Source: Rallus limicola (lineage: Eukaryota; Chordata; Aves; Gruiformes; Rallidae). From it: a stretch of DNA of 64,000 bases. A program made the position numbers and the translations under genes. Shown piece after piece: positions 1 to 11,875 of the stretch. The notes beneath the pieces were generated by a model, which saw only the letters and a list, made by a program, of their open reading frames with translations, was not told where the DNA came from and ran no database searches. Each line of letters opens with the position of its first letter. Position 1 is the first letter of the stretch. The stretch spans positions 3,003,501 through 3,067,500 of the forward strand of contig JAKCOZ010000005.1 of NCBI GenBank assembly GCA_022605955.1, written 5' to 3'.

Positions 1-912
1 AATTAAGCCCACAGCAATCAAAATAAAAATGAAAAGCCTTTGTCACAAATGTACTTTTTGTTTTTTACTGGAAATCGTGAAGCAGCTCAGCCTCAATGAA
101 TCAGAGGCTGAGCCAAACTACAGGTCTCCCCTCAGCAAAGACTCTGGTCTGCGCCCTCTGTGCTTTCCCTGGACATCTGGCACTTTCCGAGAATTAAAAA
201 AAAATATCTAGACAAAAAATAAAAGAGAGGAATGGGCACCAACTTGACATTTTCTTTCCAAAAGTAGCAGCAGGCAGCCAGGTCAAAGGGAGTCAGGCAT
301 CACTTTACAGAGACCTGGAGCCGTTACAGAGTTTGTCTGGCATTTAAGATATGATCTCATCTCCACTGATGGGTACTTTGTTTATGGAATCAAATCCATA
401 ACAAGTAATGAACAGATTGATTTGGCACATAAAGTTGCACTTCATTATTTCTCCAAAATCTAGAGTTATAGTTACTTATATTTAATATATGTAATAACTA
501 ATAAAGCAATCGAGTTAATACAACTTGAAAGCTAAAAGAACATTCTTACAGCACAGCACTGGGATGGGTCAGTTCCCTTTTTTGAGTGGCATTGGTCTCT
601 CTTTAGCAATATTACTCCCTTTTTCACATCTCTCATTTTCTTCAAACCAATTACCCTTATGCTCATTCCCTCAATTTTAGGTTGGAGATGCCTAGGCTGG
701 GGGCAGGAGTTGGGGGAGGGAGAGAAAAGCAGAAAGTATTTTAAATTTTTAAAAATCTCCAGACAGCTTTAATACCTTTTTAACAAAGGGAACTTGAGGC
801 AGTGTAAAAAACTCTTTACATACAAGTCTTATAAAAGACCTATCTCCCCTGGCTAGTTCACTGTTCTCTTTAAATAAAGAAAGGAGATCTAGCTCCTTAA
901 TCGCCGCCCCTT

Positions 913-934
913 CCCCCCCCCCCCCCCCCCCCCC
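913..934. repeat. C22 homopolymer
   Basis: A run of 22 consecutive C lies in AT-rich DNA. It would read as a G run on the minus strand, where a small open frame translates it as poly-glycine, an artefact. Such tracts can form G-quadruplex or i-motif structures and are unreliable in sequencing and assembly. Confidence 0.9.
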
Positions 935-1873
935 AATATTTGCTTTTGAAAGGAATTGGTGATTCTGATCTTTTTCATACCTAGTGTGCTGGCTGCTACA
1001 GAGGCTTTTCATTAGGAGATTACATAAATGGTACTTGAAGCAATAATGGTGCAAAACAATATTCTAAAGGAACAATTTATTCATGCAATAAGAATTGCCT
1101 CATTTATTTTCCATAGAAATAGATCTGATTAATTTAACATTTCTATTTGCGAAGCCCATTAAGCTGTAGTCTGCCTTTGGCAAATGGTACAGAGATTCAC
1201 AGTGCTAAACAACGCTTTTGTTTTGTTTGTAACAAGTCTTATTTACTACTATTTTGTGATGTAGCTTCTTGCACTCAGGTTTTGACAACAGCAAATAAAA
1301 TTCTGCTGAAAACAGAAACCGCAACAAAGTTGGCACACATATATTTAATCTTCCTAGCTGTGACCAAAAGAAAAACAAGTTTTAGGACAAAAGCTGAAAT
1401 TCTCTCATATGAATTACCATAGGTGTGAGCTGCCAACCAGGATCATAAAGGCAGAAACCATGAAGAATTCAAGGTACAGGGAACCTGATTCATCCCAAAT
1501 TAGCTTTGTGCCAGTCCTTTAGTCACAGCAGCCAGTCTCTTGGTGGAAACAGCTCCGAAACCTGCCACCAGGTGTTCATGAAATAACTTTGTTCAAGGAA
1601 AACACACATTTTACACATACCTTGTTTAGGCAGCATGTTTATTCATGGAAACACCCAGGAAACTAAGAAGAAAAAGAATATTCTGAAATCAAACAATGTT
1701 ATCTGCATCATATCCTGTCTCAAATTCATTTTTCTGTCCATGGGGGTTTTTGATCACAGATGAAATGACAGAGCACAGGTCCGTGAACTTGGGCACTGCT
1801 CTTCAGAACTACAGGGTGGGTGCTTGCCATTCCTATAAAAAGCTACAATTAAAAAGAAATGATGGGGTGGGGA

Positions 1874-1891
1874 GGGGGGGGGGGGGGGGGG
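1874..1891. repeat. G18 homopolymer
   Basis: A run of 18 G, preceded by shorter G blocks (GGGG, GGGG), giving a G-rich tract of about 30 nt. It is the second of three such tracts in the first 3.1 kb. Confidence 0.9.
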
Positions 1892-3000
1892 AAAGAGACA
1901 ACACTAGTGTTTGCTTTATACAGCTATGAGTAGGATCATTTCTAGAAAGGATTCATAGGAGTCTGAAGTTCTAATGTTCTCTTCCACCTCAAAATAGGGC
2001 TTCTGGTTTTCAGTATTGTTTTTAAGTTCCTAAAGAATTAAACTTTTTTTGAAGAAAGTAACCTCCTCACTTTTGTCTGTTAGTACAGTAACAAAGTATA
2101 CAACCCTTCAGCACCCAACGAGCACCCTGCCACCTTTGGTTTTCATTTGAAAAAGGAACTGCACTGGGATGACACTCTACATAGAACATTTTACCATAGA
2201 TCTTCACTGAAACACCTCTGGATTATTACCATACCCCAATCAATGCCAGAATTAAGTTGGTGGTTAGATTTCCACCCATCATCTTGAAGGGACCAGAAGC
2301 ATTAGAAATTTAAATGATCAAATTGAGAGAAGTGATATCTCTGTCTTCTTACTTTGCCTATTTTTGTTTAAAACTAAAACTTAGCAGTAGCACTTTAACC
2401 ACTATAAGCAAACCGTTCCACCATTTTTGTACTTTATTATGAACAAGCAACATTGACAGGTCAGCAAAGGGCTTCACAGTAGTCCTGGCAATTTACAGCA
2501 TACCCCTCTCTGCTTCTATATCTGTACCAAACAATCCCCATGACACTCAGGCTGAAACAAAGACTATTTTTGTCATGCTGCCACCCTTCAACACCAACAA
2601 GACACTTACCAGCACTACAATTTACTGTTACATAATTAGGGACCTGTTCATAGCACCCAGGCCTCTTTCCTTGTTGACCTTTCTGCAGAGTGCGTTGAGA
2701 CCTGCAGATTATTATGGAAACAATCATGTAAATCTGAACTTCTACTGAGGCTGAACAGATCCATTGAGATAGTCTTCACCATACACAGCTCTTCCAAAGG
2801 CCTAATGTGAAACCGTACACATTTTTGGATTGTCAGTGGTGGAGTATTTTAGGGGGAAAGGGATAGAAGATTTGGGGTGGGAGGGCCTCTGAGAAAGATA
2901 TTCAGAGAGAAGAAAGATTTATGCACACAGGAGAATACTAAACCCAAAATAATTTCTAAGGAACCTACAGGATCTGCTGTTTCACCAAAACAAGACTCCT

Positions 3001-3021
3001 TTTTTTTTTTTTAAAAAAAAA
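3001..3021. repeat. T12-A9 inverted tract
   Basis: Twelve T are followed directly by nine A, a simple self-complementary tract. It sits 25 bp before the G24 homopolymer. It has no coding context and no known function. Confidence 0.85.
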
Positions 3022-3046
3022 GCTCCATCTGGCTACTAGTTTTGCA

Positions 3047-3070
3047 GGGGGGGGGGGGGGGGGGGGGGGG
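3047..3070. repeat. G24 homopolymer
   Basis: A run of 24 consecutive G, the longest mononucleotide G tract in the window. Its true length should be treated as uncertain, because read errors concentrate in such runs. Confidence 0.9.
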
Positions 3071-4879
3071 CAGCAAACGGGCACTCCCACACCTACCTCA
3101 GTATAACAAAACAAAACCGAAAAGTTACCCCATCTCCAAAGCATAGAAAACCACTCTCTAAGTAGGAATCAATATAAATTTGCATCCCTGGCTATAAAAC
3201 CTCAGCTGCAGCTTGTAAGAGCAAATGTAGGTTCACACATATAGCATTGTAATCACAACCACACATCAACGTTTTAGCTTTCAAAGCTAAACAGATTTAG
3301 GAGATACAATTTTTTTCCTAGCAGTTCTAAGTTTCAGATCCAGGATTTTTTGCAATGAAATCTTACAGGACACTTTACCAGGAAGCATATTTAAGACTTA
3401 TTCCAGTTTCAGAGACGTTAGTATCTTCAAAATACAATAGATTGAAAAAGCAGTGATTTACATTTCTTTGTAAAATCCCCTGATGTTGACTCTCATGCCA
3501 GTTGGGGTTTGGTTTGTTTCTTTTCTTGTGGTAACCAGTTCTTCAGGGGTCCTACTTCTTTGCCCAGGCAGTGCCTGTGCAAGCAGTACACTCACAACTG
3601 TGATATTTAGTGACTGCCCACCAACATCACTCTTTGATGAATACAGAAAGGGAAGGGACACACAGTTGTAAAGTTACTACACCAGTTAACCCTTAACACA
3701 TGGAAGAGAGAAAGGCACTTCTCCAGCTGGGAAAGCTTTCTTAAAACTGCTTGTAGAAAGCCCAGTTTGAATGATGAGAACAAGGAAGTCTTCCAGCCAA
3801 GAAAACTGCAAAATTTATAATTACATAAATTTGAGGATGTTGATGTTTTACACCTGCTCTTCCAGGGTATTTTTGTAATGTGCAATGTAAGGCCCTAAAC
3901 CCAGATCTCTATCACCACATGCTGAGATGTATAATTTTTGTATGGACACTAAAACAGTTAAATCCCTGTATCTAGGACAAAATTCTGCAATAGATTCACT
4001 GTATGTAAAATATGCTATATGATGCTACAGCTTCTTGCTACAGGTCAGAGACAGTCACAGAAGACATATAAATAATAATATAATATAAAGCATGGAGAAA
4101 AGCTTGAGTTCACAAGTTACAGTTTGATAAAATGTTAACAAGCTTTCAGATGACCAGTTTCAGTACTCCTGGAGCATACTGAATGAACTGTCTGCAAGCC
4201 CTGAACCAACACACAGGGGCACATTTTTTCTCTACTAGTAGCTGTGTTCAAATTGATGAGGAGCAACACAGACCAAATGTTATCAAAGATAAAGTTTGAA
4301 CTATTTTTTGAATTATGCATTGCCTGTTTGTCAAACGTAACAGCAAAGAATTATACCATGACTACCAATTACTTCTTTCCCAAAATGGAATTTAACCATA
4401 AGAGAATCTTCTTTGTTTCTCTAGGCCTACTAGAAAGTAATATATGCTGAAAGGTATATGTTGCTTACGCATTTTACAGACTGATTTTCTGCTGTCGTTT
4501 CTATATGTAATTTTATATAGTCATACATACTTTTATTTGGATAAATGCAGTCCTAGGTACCTTGAAGCACAGGTACGTTTTTAATTTTACAAAGTGTTAT
4601 GGCTCATTACCCTAGCTGTGCCTCCCACCTGGGCTGTAGCTTGACCAGACAATTATTTTGTGGGTTCCAGCTCAATTCAGCTGAACTGAAAACTTGAACC
4701 ATTGTTGAGAAAGTCAATTATTCAAAGCTTAATGGCCACAAAGCGCTTTGCTTAGGGAGCAGTTCAACCACAGCCAGAAGTTTCATTGGTGGGTTTTTTC
4801 CTAATTATTAGGTAGCCCCTCTTTGTGGTTTTGCATTTTATTTACTTGTTTGACGTAGACCAAACAAACACCACATTGT

Positions 4880-4908
4880 TAAATATTAGATTGACCAACA
4901 TATGCAAG
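4880..4908 (+). repeat. 29-nt direct repeat, copy 1
   Basis: This 29-nt segment recurs without mismatch at 5614-5642, in the same orientation. It begins TAAATATTAGATTG and ends with ATATGCAAG. Flanking bases differ beyond the repeat, although a TTAGTCAC string follows within 15-30 bp in both copies. It may be a short local duplication or a pair of remnants of an old repeat. Confidence 0.85.
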
Positions 4909-5613
4909 ACACAGCCTTAGTCACAACCTTAGAAACACATTCATAAGATACATCCACAAAAAACTTCAAGACAAACTCTAGAAAACCGAACCAACAAAGC
5001 CTGAACCACTTCTTCACCATTAGGGATGCTCAGTGCGGAGCAGGGCCAAGCACAGGGCTCTGGATTTGAGGCTTTCAAGATATTTCCTGACATGTTGACA
5101 GATACTTGCATAGAAGCAGACATATATCTGTCATACACATGCAGTTTAAAAGCTCAGTCAGACCGATGGGCAGTACATTGAAGAGTTAACTAGATTTAAA
5201 TACCTTTAAATCATTCTCATGGATATTTCAGTTACTGCAAAGCTTAGCTTAGCCTATAAATTAGGGTATAAATTTGGCCCTGACTCTCCATCCTATACAG
5301 ACCACAAGACAAGGACAAAGTAAATACCCAGAGAAACAAGAGACATGCTACCATCCCTGATTCTGGGACCAGCAGGGTGAAAGGCTGATCTCCAGGGCAA
5401 AGTTAGAACCACTTCCTATAATATGCAGTAAGAAGCTAGCCGTTCCTCAGCCTCTGCTGGCAAAGGCTCCTGAAGTATAACAACTCAGGAGAAGTTGAAA
5501 GAGCTAATGGAGGAGTGCCCATGGGAGAAGAGATCCTACAGGGTATTACTGCACCACTCCAAACAATAGGGAGCCAGAAGAGCCTCAGGTGCCTGAGCTA
5601 AATGTTAGATTGC

Positions 5614-5642
5614 TAAATATTAGATTGACCAACATATGCAAG
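5614..5642 (+). repeat. 29-nt direct repeat, copy 2
   Basis: Perfect second copy of the segment at 4880-4908, 734 bp downstream in direct orientation. Just upstream, the partial string TGTTAGATTG at 5603-5612 echoes part of the repeat, hinting at a more decayed tandem unit. Confidence 0.85.
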
Positions 5643-5821
5643 TTGGTTCCTAAGAGTTGAGGCTCTTAGTCACTGTTCCTAGGAGCATCACCAAGGGGCC
5701 TCACTTTACATGGAAGAAGGGGCTGCTTTCACAAAGCTTCACTGCAGAGCCACAGGATGAAGGCACATATCTAAGCTCTGCATATGGGCTTGGTTTTGTC
5801 TTTAAAGAAAAACCCTGACAA

Positions 5822-5851
5822 ACACACACACACAAAAAAAAAAAAAAAAAA
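5822..5851. repeat. (CA)n followed by poly-A tract
   Basis: A short CA microsatellite runs into about 18 consecutive A. It is simple low-complexity sequence with no gene context. Confidence 0.8.
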
Positions 5852-8800
5852 CCAAACCACACCCAAAAAAAACTCTCAGGGTCAAATCCATACTTACATA
5901 ACCTCCAGGTCAACAGCAAAAAGCACAGGCCTTCCTTTCACACACCAAAGATGCCACCTTCCTTTCCTTTTCTCCTTTCCACAGAGCCTATGGGTCAGTG
6001 ACACACACTGATTTCACATTTGTCAAACACCTCCTGAAAACAGTGCTCTCTAAGCTGCTGGATTCAAAACCCAAATAACAGCTACTGCAAGAAAGGCACA
6101 AGAAGAACCCTACCTTCAACCTCCACACCCACTTTCAAACACCTCTCAAGCTTTTTAGTGTAAATCTAACCCACCTGTACAAGCTGGTGGAGAAGCACAG
6201 GCTGGGCTCAGCACAGGCCAGCAGTGGCAGGAGAGGATAAATAAACAGAAGCTGTGACAGAGAAAAGCTGCCCTGCTCACAATCAAGTCAAAGGCAAAAA
6301 TCCCAACAAGAAGCAGTGTTGCACCCTGCATCAACAGCTGAGAGCTCCATGCAATAACCTTACTTTCCCTTTGCTGTCCTTGCTAAAGAAGAGCCATTCC
6401 CAACGCGGTCCTCGCATGGCGTGGCCCCTTATCTTCTTGCTAGAAACACGAGAAAATTCATTGCGACCAGACACTGCGCTGCAACACCGATCGTATTTCA
6501 CCAGAGCTGATCAAGAAAGAAAAGTCTTACATAATGGTCTTCTTTCAAGACATTTAAATCTGTGGCTTCAAATCCACTACACACTTCCAGTCACATAAAA
6601 GTAAAACACAATTCCCCTAGAAGAAAACCGAGGATGGTAGGAAAAGGCAACGTGTTCTACTGGCCCATTAAACAAATGAAACATTTACTTTCTGTTTGGT
6701 GTAAAGTGACAGCTGGCCTATTAGAGCTGACACTGATCCTCCTGAGAGGATTTCAGTGAGCGAGACACACAGGTGAAGGTCAAAGTAGCAAAGGAATTAA
6801 ATGAAGAGAGGAAGGAAGCGCCTTCCTCTTAAAGGCAGAAATTAGTTAACAAAACAGCTATTCCTAACGCGGCCCTCGTTGGTTGGAAGTGCAGCGCTAG
6901 CAAAATGCTTTGTTCCCAAGAAATGCTTCCAAGACACTTTCTGAATGTTATTTTTTAGACGTGGTCACTAGCTCTGCATGCTGCCGGCATCACCCCAGTG
7001 CGGCTCTCACCGCAGTAAAGGCGCCCTGAGTGCAGTCTGTGTGCCATGCTGCTGCCCGACTGATGCAGTAGTGAAGGCAGCACGCATAATATTCTACCTT
7101 GGGAATCACACATCACTTTTGACTTATGTGAGAAGGAAAATTAACATAGAGTGATCCACTTTTTAAAGAGACTGCTGAGACAAACACGGCCATGTCTGCT
7201 CAGTGAGTTTTGCCTCCCCTGCCATGCATGCACCGCTGGCTGGAGGGCACTGAACAAGTTCTCTGGCTGCCCTCAGCAGACCTTCAGTGCCTCAGAGGAA
7301 TTAAGAGTTTGGCCAAGATATGATTAGTCTTTGCCAAGGTTTGTTTAGCACTCCAGCTTTTGCTTCCCCGGTCCAGCCCTGGCCACGGCCTCCCCGTGGC
7401 ACCGGGACCTTGGCAGCTGCTGCCCCGCAGCGAATGCTGAAAAAGTTTTCATCCTCATGAGGGGAGATGCAGAGCTGGTGAAAGGAAGGTCTGGTACATG
7501 ACTCTGGAAAGAACAGGCGATTTGAGCCCTGCAGCATACAATGTCCTGCCTCAAGCAGCGTGCACGGCTTTGTTGTGGCAAACCCCCAAGGTGAGAGGGA
7601 GCCCATGCTGCCCAGATGGGCTGATTATTGTTCCTTTTCATGTTTCCTCTGCTGAAATTACAGCAGCAAAACTAAAGCAACAGGGTTTTCATTAACCCTG
7701 ACTGCACTGGACTGAGAAAAGCAGCATATCTGTGTCCCAGGTAATGCACCCAACCTGGCCCAGGCAATGAAGGATGGGTATCAGCCACCTCGACGCTGTG
7801 CCCCAACTCCAGGGAAAGCCAGGTTTGACTTCAAGACTTTGTGGATGCTTCAACTGGACAAATAAAAAACAGCTTTGATGTGAGCCGTGCCTTGGGAACT
7901 TCTGCAGCCAGTTCATTTCTTACACCCTTCACATGTTCACTAACTCAGCTTCTCCGTAACTCCGACTTACTGCAATTGTGGTGAGTTGGCATTCCAGTAT
8001 TGCAAATGATCATGTGTGGCTCCCTGTGGGAGAGCAATCAGGACCACAGAAACCTTGATCTAACTGGGGATGAAGGTCTAAAAGTAAGACTTTTGACAAC
8101 AAAATTTCAATTCCTGAAATGCATCAAGCAAGTAATTTGGTCACAAAACACTGTGCTAGCTTCTCAGAGCCCGGCATAGGCATACAGAGCGTACTTGACC
8201 TTGTTACTCGTAAAAGCAAAGAGAAGGAAGTGAAACGGGTTATTGCCTGATTCCTCTGCAAACAGGGTGAAATGCTGCCCATTCAGGCCACCAGACCTGG
8301 CATTGGTGGGCCTGCATCCCCACAGGAGCTCACACAGGAATGGTTCCCACTCATTTCCAGCTGTGCTGTGTGTTTTCCCATATGACAGGGGAGCTGGGAA
8401 GGTTTGCTTTCACAAAATGTTCTAAATTTGCTAGGAGTATAAGAGTGACACAGAGCAGATGTATTATCTTCATGTGTCATGACTGCCCCAGCAAAGTAAG
8501 AGTTAGAAACCCAGCTTTCTGACTCAGCCTTCCTAGAGTTGGTTTGCCAGACTGTTAGTTTTTTGCTTGGCAGCATCTCTTTATCACACAAAATGATCAA
8601 TACAGGAGTGCCTGGGTGTCAAAGACACACTTGGAAATACACACATAAGAAAGATGGGCTCTGAGAAGTTTGGCTTAGCCCTAAAGTTTTGCAGAGTCCC
8701 AGATCTTCTCATCTGATCTGTTCTAGTTTCAATCCTAATGCTCTGGATAATATCCCAGGCTTCAGCACACCCCCATGGAAGACCCGGAGGAATAGGTATA

Positions 8801-11514
8801 TTTAATCAAACCCATTACTTGGCTCTATGTGATTTCTGTGAAATCCTGATGAAAGCCACTTTCATACTATTCACACTTAATACAGAGCACCTACTCAAAT
8901 AAACACGCTGAGGTAGAAATGAATTAATAACTAGCTCTAATCTCTTTTAAAGGTCACAAGCCTGTGAAAACGTTTTCAATGCATTTTCAAGTATAGGCCT
9001 ACCCAAAAATTGTGGATCTCTTTCCTTCTTCTGAATTCCCAGCACAAGGTGCTACACCTCCCTGCAGAGCTTCTCCTGCAGAATCCCAGGCCTTCCCAGG
9101 GCTTTTTTTTCAGACTCCTGAGGTCTGCAAATGAACATCTTTCGTCAGACAGTCTGCTCCCTGCTACCTCACACCCCATCAGCATCTCCAGACGGATAGT
9201 TAGAGTCCAGAAAACAAAGGAGGATAGCAGGGAAGCAGCTGAGCTACTTGACTTGCAACTAAGCACAATCCGTTTAGAACTCCAATTAGAAAAGTTTATA
9301 GCTAATCACTACTTGGGAGGGAGAAGCAAAGAAGAAATCTCTCTTAAGATACAAGGACAACAGTATCTAATCCCAGCTGAACTTTTCCTCTTTGTGCCTA
9401 AGAGAAGTTCACTCCTTTGGGTCCTCTGGGCAGCTCTCAAACCAATCTAGCTTCCATCTGATGACCTATGTTACTCAAAGAGACTCTTCAAGCAATCAGG
9501 AAGAGAGCATGGGTTCTAATCCTCTGAATTTCCTTTCAGACATCAGATACCTCTGACACTCAAGGACCCCTATAAAGGACTACAAGATTCCCTATACCAC
9601 AAGGCATTTCCATATGGACCAGGGCCACCCATTTTATGGCCCATTAAGACCAGATAGCCACCTGGGGACATGACTGAAGACTGAAGAATGGAATTAATTG
9701 GGCCAGGTACACCGGAGGCACAAGAAAGTTGGCACGCGGTTACTCATTCTACTCTAGCTGATTACACTGGTAGTAAACCTTGCACTCCAAGACCACATTT
9801 GCTTTCCAGGACCAAGAAAAATATGTGCTTCCTCCTGTGTTCATTAAGTCGGTATGAAGACTAGTACGCAACTCCTTATGAGGAAAAAAAAGCTTTCCAT
9901 GTTCCCTGTCTGTACCATCTTGTATGTGCCTCTCCAGCAACTTGCTTCAAGCCTATTTCATTTCCTATTTCATTACCAGTACTTTCTGCTAGAAATGACA
10001 CATTAAGGATTTAGCATTATAAAAAAGAAGTAAATTTTTAAAAAGGTGAATGGGGAAAACACACATCTGCACAGAGTGATGGTTGTAAAGAGATCAAGAG
10101 CAATGTCAGTGCCCTTTGGGAAAAAAATTTACATAGGCCAACGAATGACTGCCAATAAATACTAATATCTTTTATTAGACATTGCATGTCTTAGCACCAT
10201 TTCCCTTAATGCTTTATTTTACATTCTACCTTGTACAACACTGATGGAAGTTTAAAGCCACCTCAAAGAGTACAAGACTGTGTAAAAGAAACAAGGAAAC
10301 ACTTTGATTTCCTCTTCATCAAAGAGGAGAAAACAAATGAGTGAAGATAGTAAAATGTTTAAAATGCACAGTATATTTTTTGGTCTTCCAAAGATCCTTC
10401 CAACATACAGATATGCAGACCTATCAAATCCATAAAATATTTCATTTCTGTTTCCTCTTCCAGGTGCAGCATAATTTCAACCTCCAACACAGTGTAGAGG
10501 TCTCTTGGTGAGATTTTCAGCAAACAAATTAAACCCAACCTGTCCAAGCACTGGTGTCCTGCAATGTGAAACTGCAAATATTTCAGATATAAATGATATA
10601 CTCCTGTGTCAACCAGTTCCAGTGAGACTCATCATACATAAGTGCACATAAATCTTTAAAAAATGAAATATCAGATCTGGTTCTTTTTACCCAATGTATT
10701 TATTATTATGAAAATTAAAATAAATTTCATGTTATTCCAGCATCTGTCAGCCTTGACTTCACACTTGATTTAATTAAAGAAAGGAAGGAAAGATAAAGCA
10801 GTGAATAAGTGGGTTTTATGAAACCAGCCCTGTTTCAGGAGGAACCTGGTACAACTGTCTTCACACTGTCAAAGCACTTCCACACCCCATCTGGATGCAA
10901 ACCACTTGAAACAAAGAGCACAGATATACTACTACAGCATTTTTTCAGTCTGTCTAGAGAAACTGCCACATGTGCAACTGAGAAAAAGTATCTGACCCAG
11001 AAATAGCTTTCCCTTTCCAAGAGGAAATATTTGCATCAGTGTAAGCAAGTTTTGGAAATACAGAAGAAAGTGCCTAACGACTGAGCTATGTTGACTTTCC
11101 ACTGACTTCAGAGATAGGACCGTTCACGTAAGATGAAGATATGGTTCAAAATAAAGTGAAGATACAAAAATACACACTCCAATACAGAAACAGGAGCTTT
11201 GAACACCAGAGGAAAGCATTCCGACAAGCTGTGTTTTTACATACCCATTCACCCCCTTTTTTACATTCAAAGCACATGAAAGTTCCAGTCCAAAATGCCT
11301 TGACAGAAAAAGTTGCTCGACCATTGCCTAGGTACCACATTTAACATGCTCACTGCTCTTACAGAGTGTCAGTATGGATTTAATCTCACAGACAGCTCAG
11401 AAGACTATGGACAAATGCTATCACCCAATAACAATTGCCATTTGTTCTCATTTTTCTCCTGCATGTACCGACAAGTATGCTTTTTCTGCTTTTTCAACTG
11501 AAGGAGCCAATTAC

Positions 11515-11600
11515 CTGCTGTGCACTGTGAGCTCCCACACGCGCTCCCCGGGAACCGGGTAACGTGCTGAGCAGCGCAGCGGGGAGAGCTCGCTCGGATG
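11515..11600 (-). other. Possible unannotated CpG-rich exon (minus strand)
   Basis: Within AT-rich DNA, about 70 bp around 11536-11600 is rich in CpG. Read on the minus strand it ends in a good splice donor (CAG|GTAATT, exon end at 11515). A CpG-rich patch followed by a donor is what a first exon of a small promoter would look like. There is no coding match, and the patch is short, so this is a weak candidate only. A chance CpG-rich patch is an equally good explanation. Confidence 0.15.
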
Positions 11601-11875
11601 CAAAATAATTCTGAACTTACTCAAGTAAAGTCTCTCTGCTGCATTGGCAGGCTGAGCTATGCCTTAACTGTATTTGTGCACCGCTGAAAGACTATACTTT
11701 ACAGTTCAAACCCTGTCGAATACCGAGTATTTAAATAATTCTACTTTTGCTTAGCTGCACAAAGGGGTTTTATTCTTCTGCCACAGCTGTACACAAAAGA
11801 ATAGAGTGCCATTTCAAATCAAAAGTGAAGTTACTACTTACCAGCTTGTGATGAAGCATTCATAAGCCAGATGAG

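Larger units (their letters stand above)
1..11514. other. Noncoding intergenic DNA, no supported gene
   Basis: This AT-rich stretch has only short, overlapping open frames of about 60-146 codons on both strands. None resembles a protein family I know, and none is flanked by a convincing pair of splice sites. It holds three long G/C homopolymers, a CA/A-rich tract near 5.82-5.85 kb, and a perfect 29-nt direct repeat at 4.88 and 5.61 kb, each listed separately. If synteny with mammals holds, CALCB- or INSC-like genes would be expected on this side, but I see no exon of either. Absence of small exons cannot be proven by eye. Confidence 0.6.

Noticed and set aside
749..1054. 101-codon minus-strand frame with a poly-glycine run
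   Set aside because: The poly-Gly is the translated C22 homopolymer and the rest is unrelated low-information sequence.
9010..9450. 146-codon open frame on plus
   Set aside because: Longest frame in the left AT-rich part, but with no recognised motif, no splice context and an overlapping 96-codon frame on the opposite strand. Probably chance.
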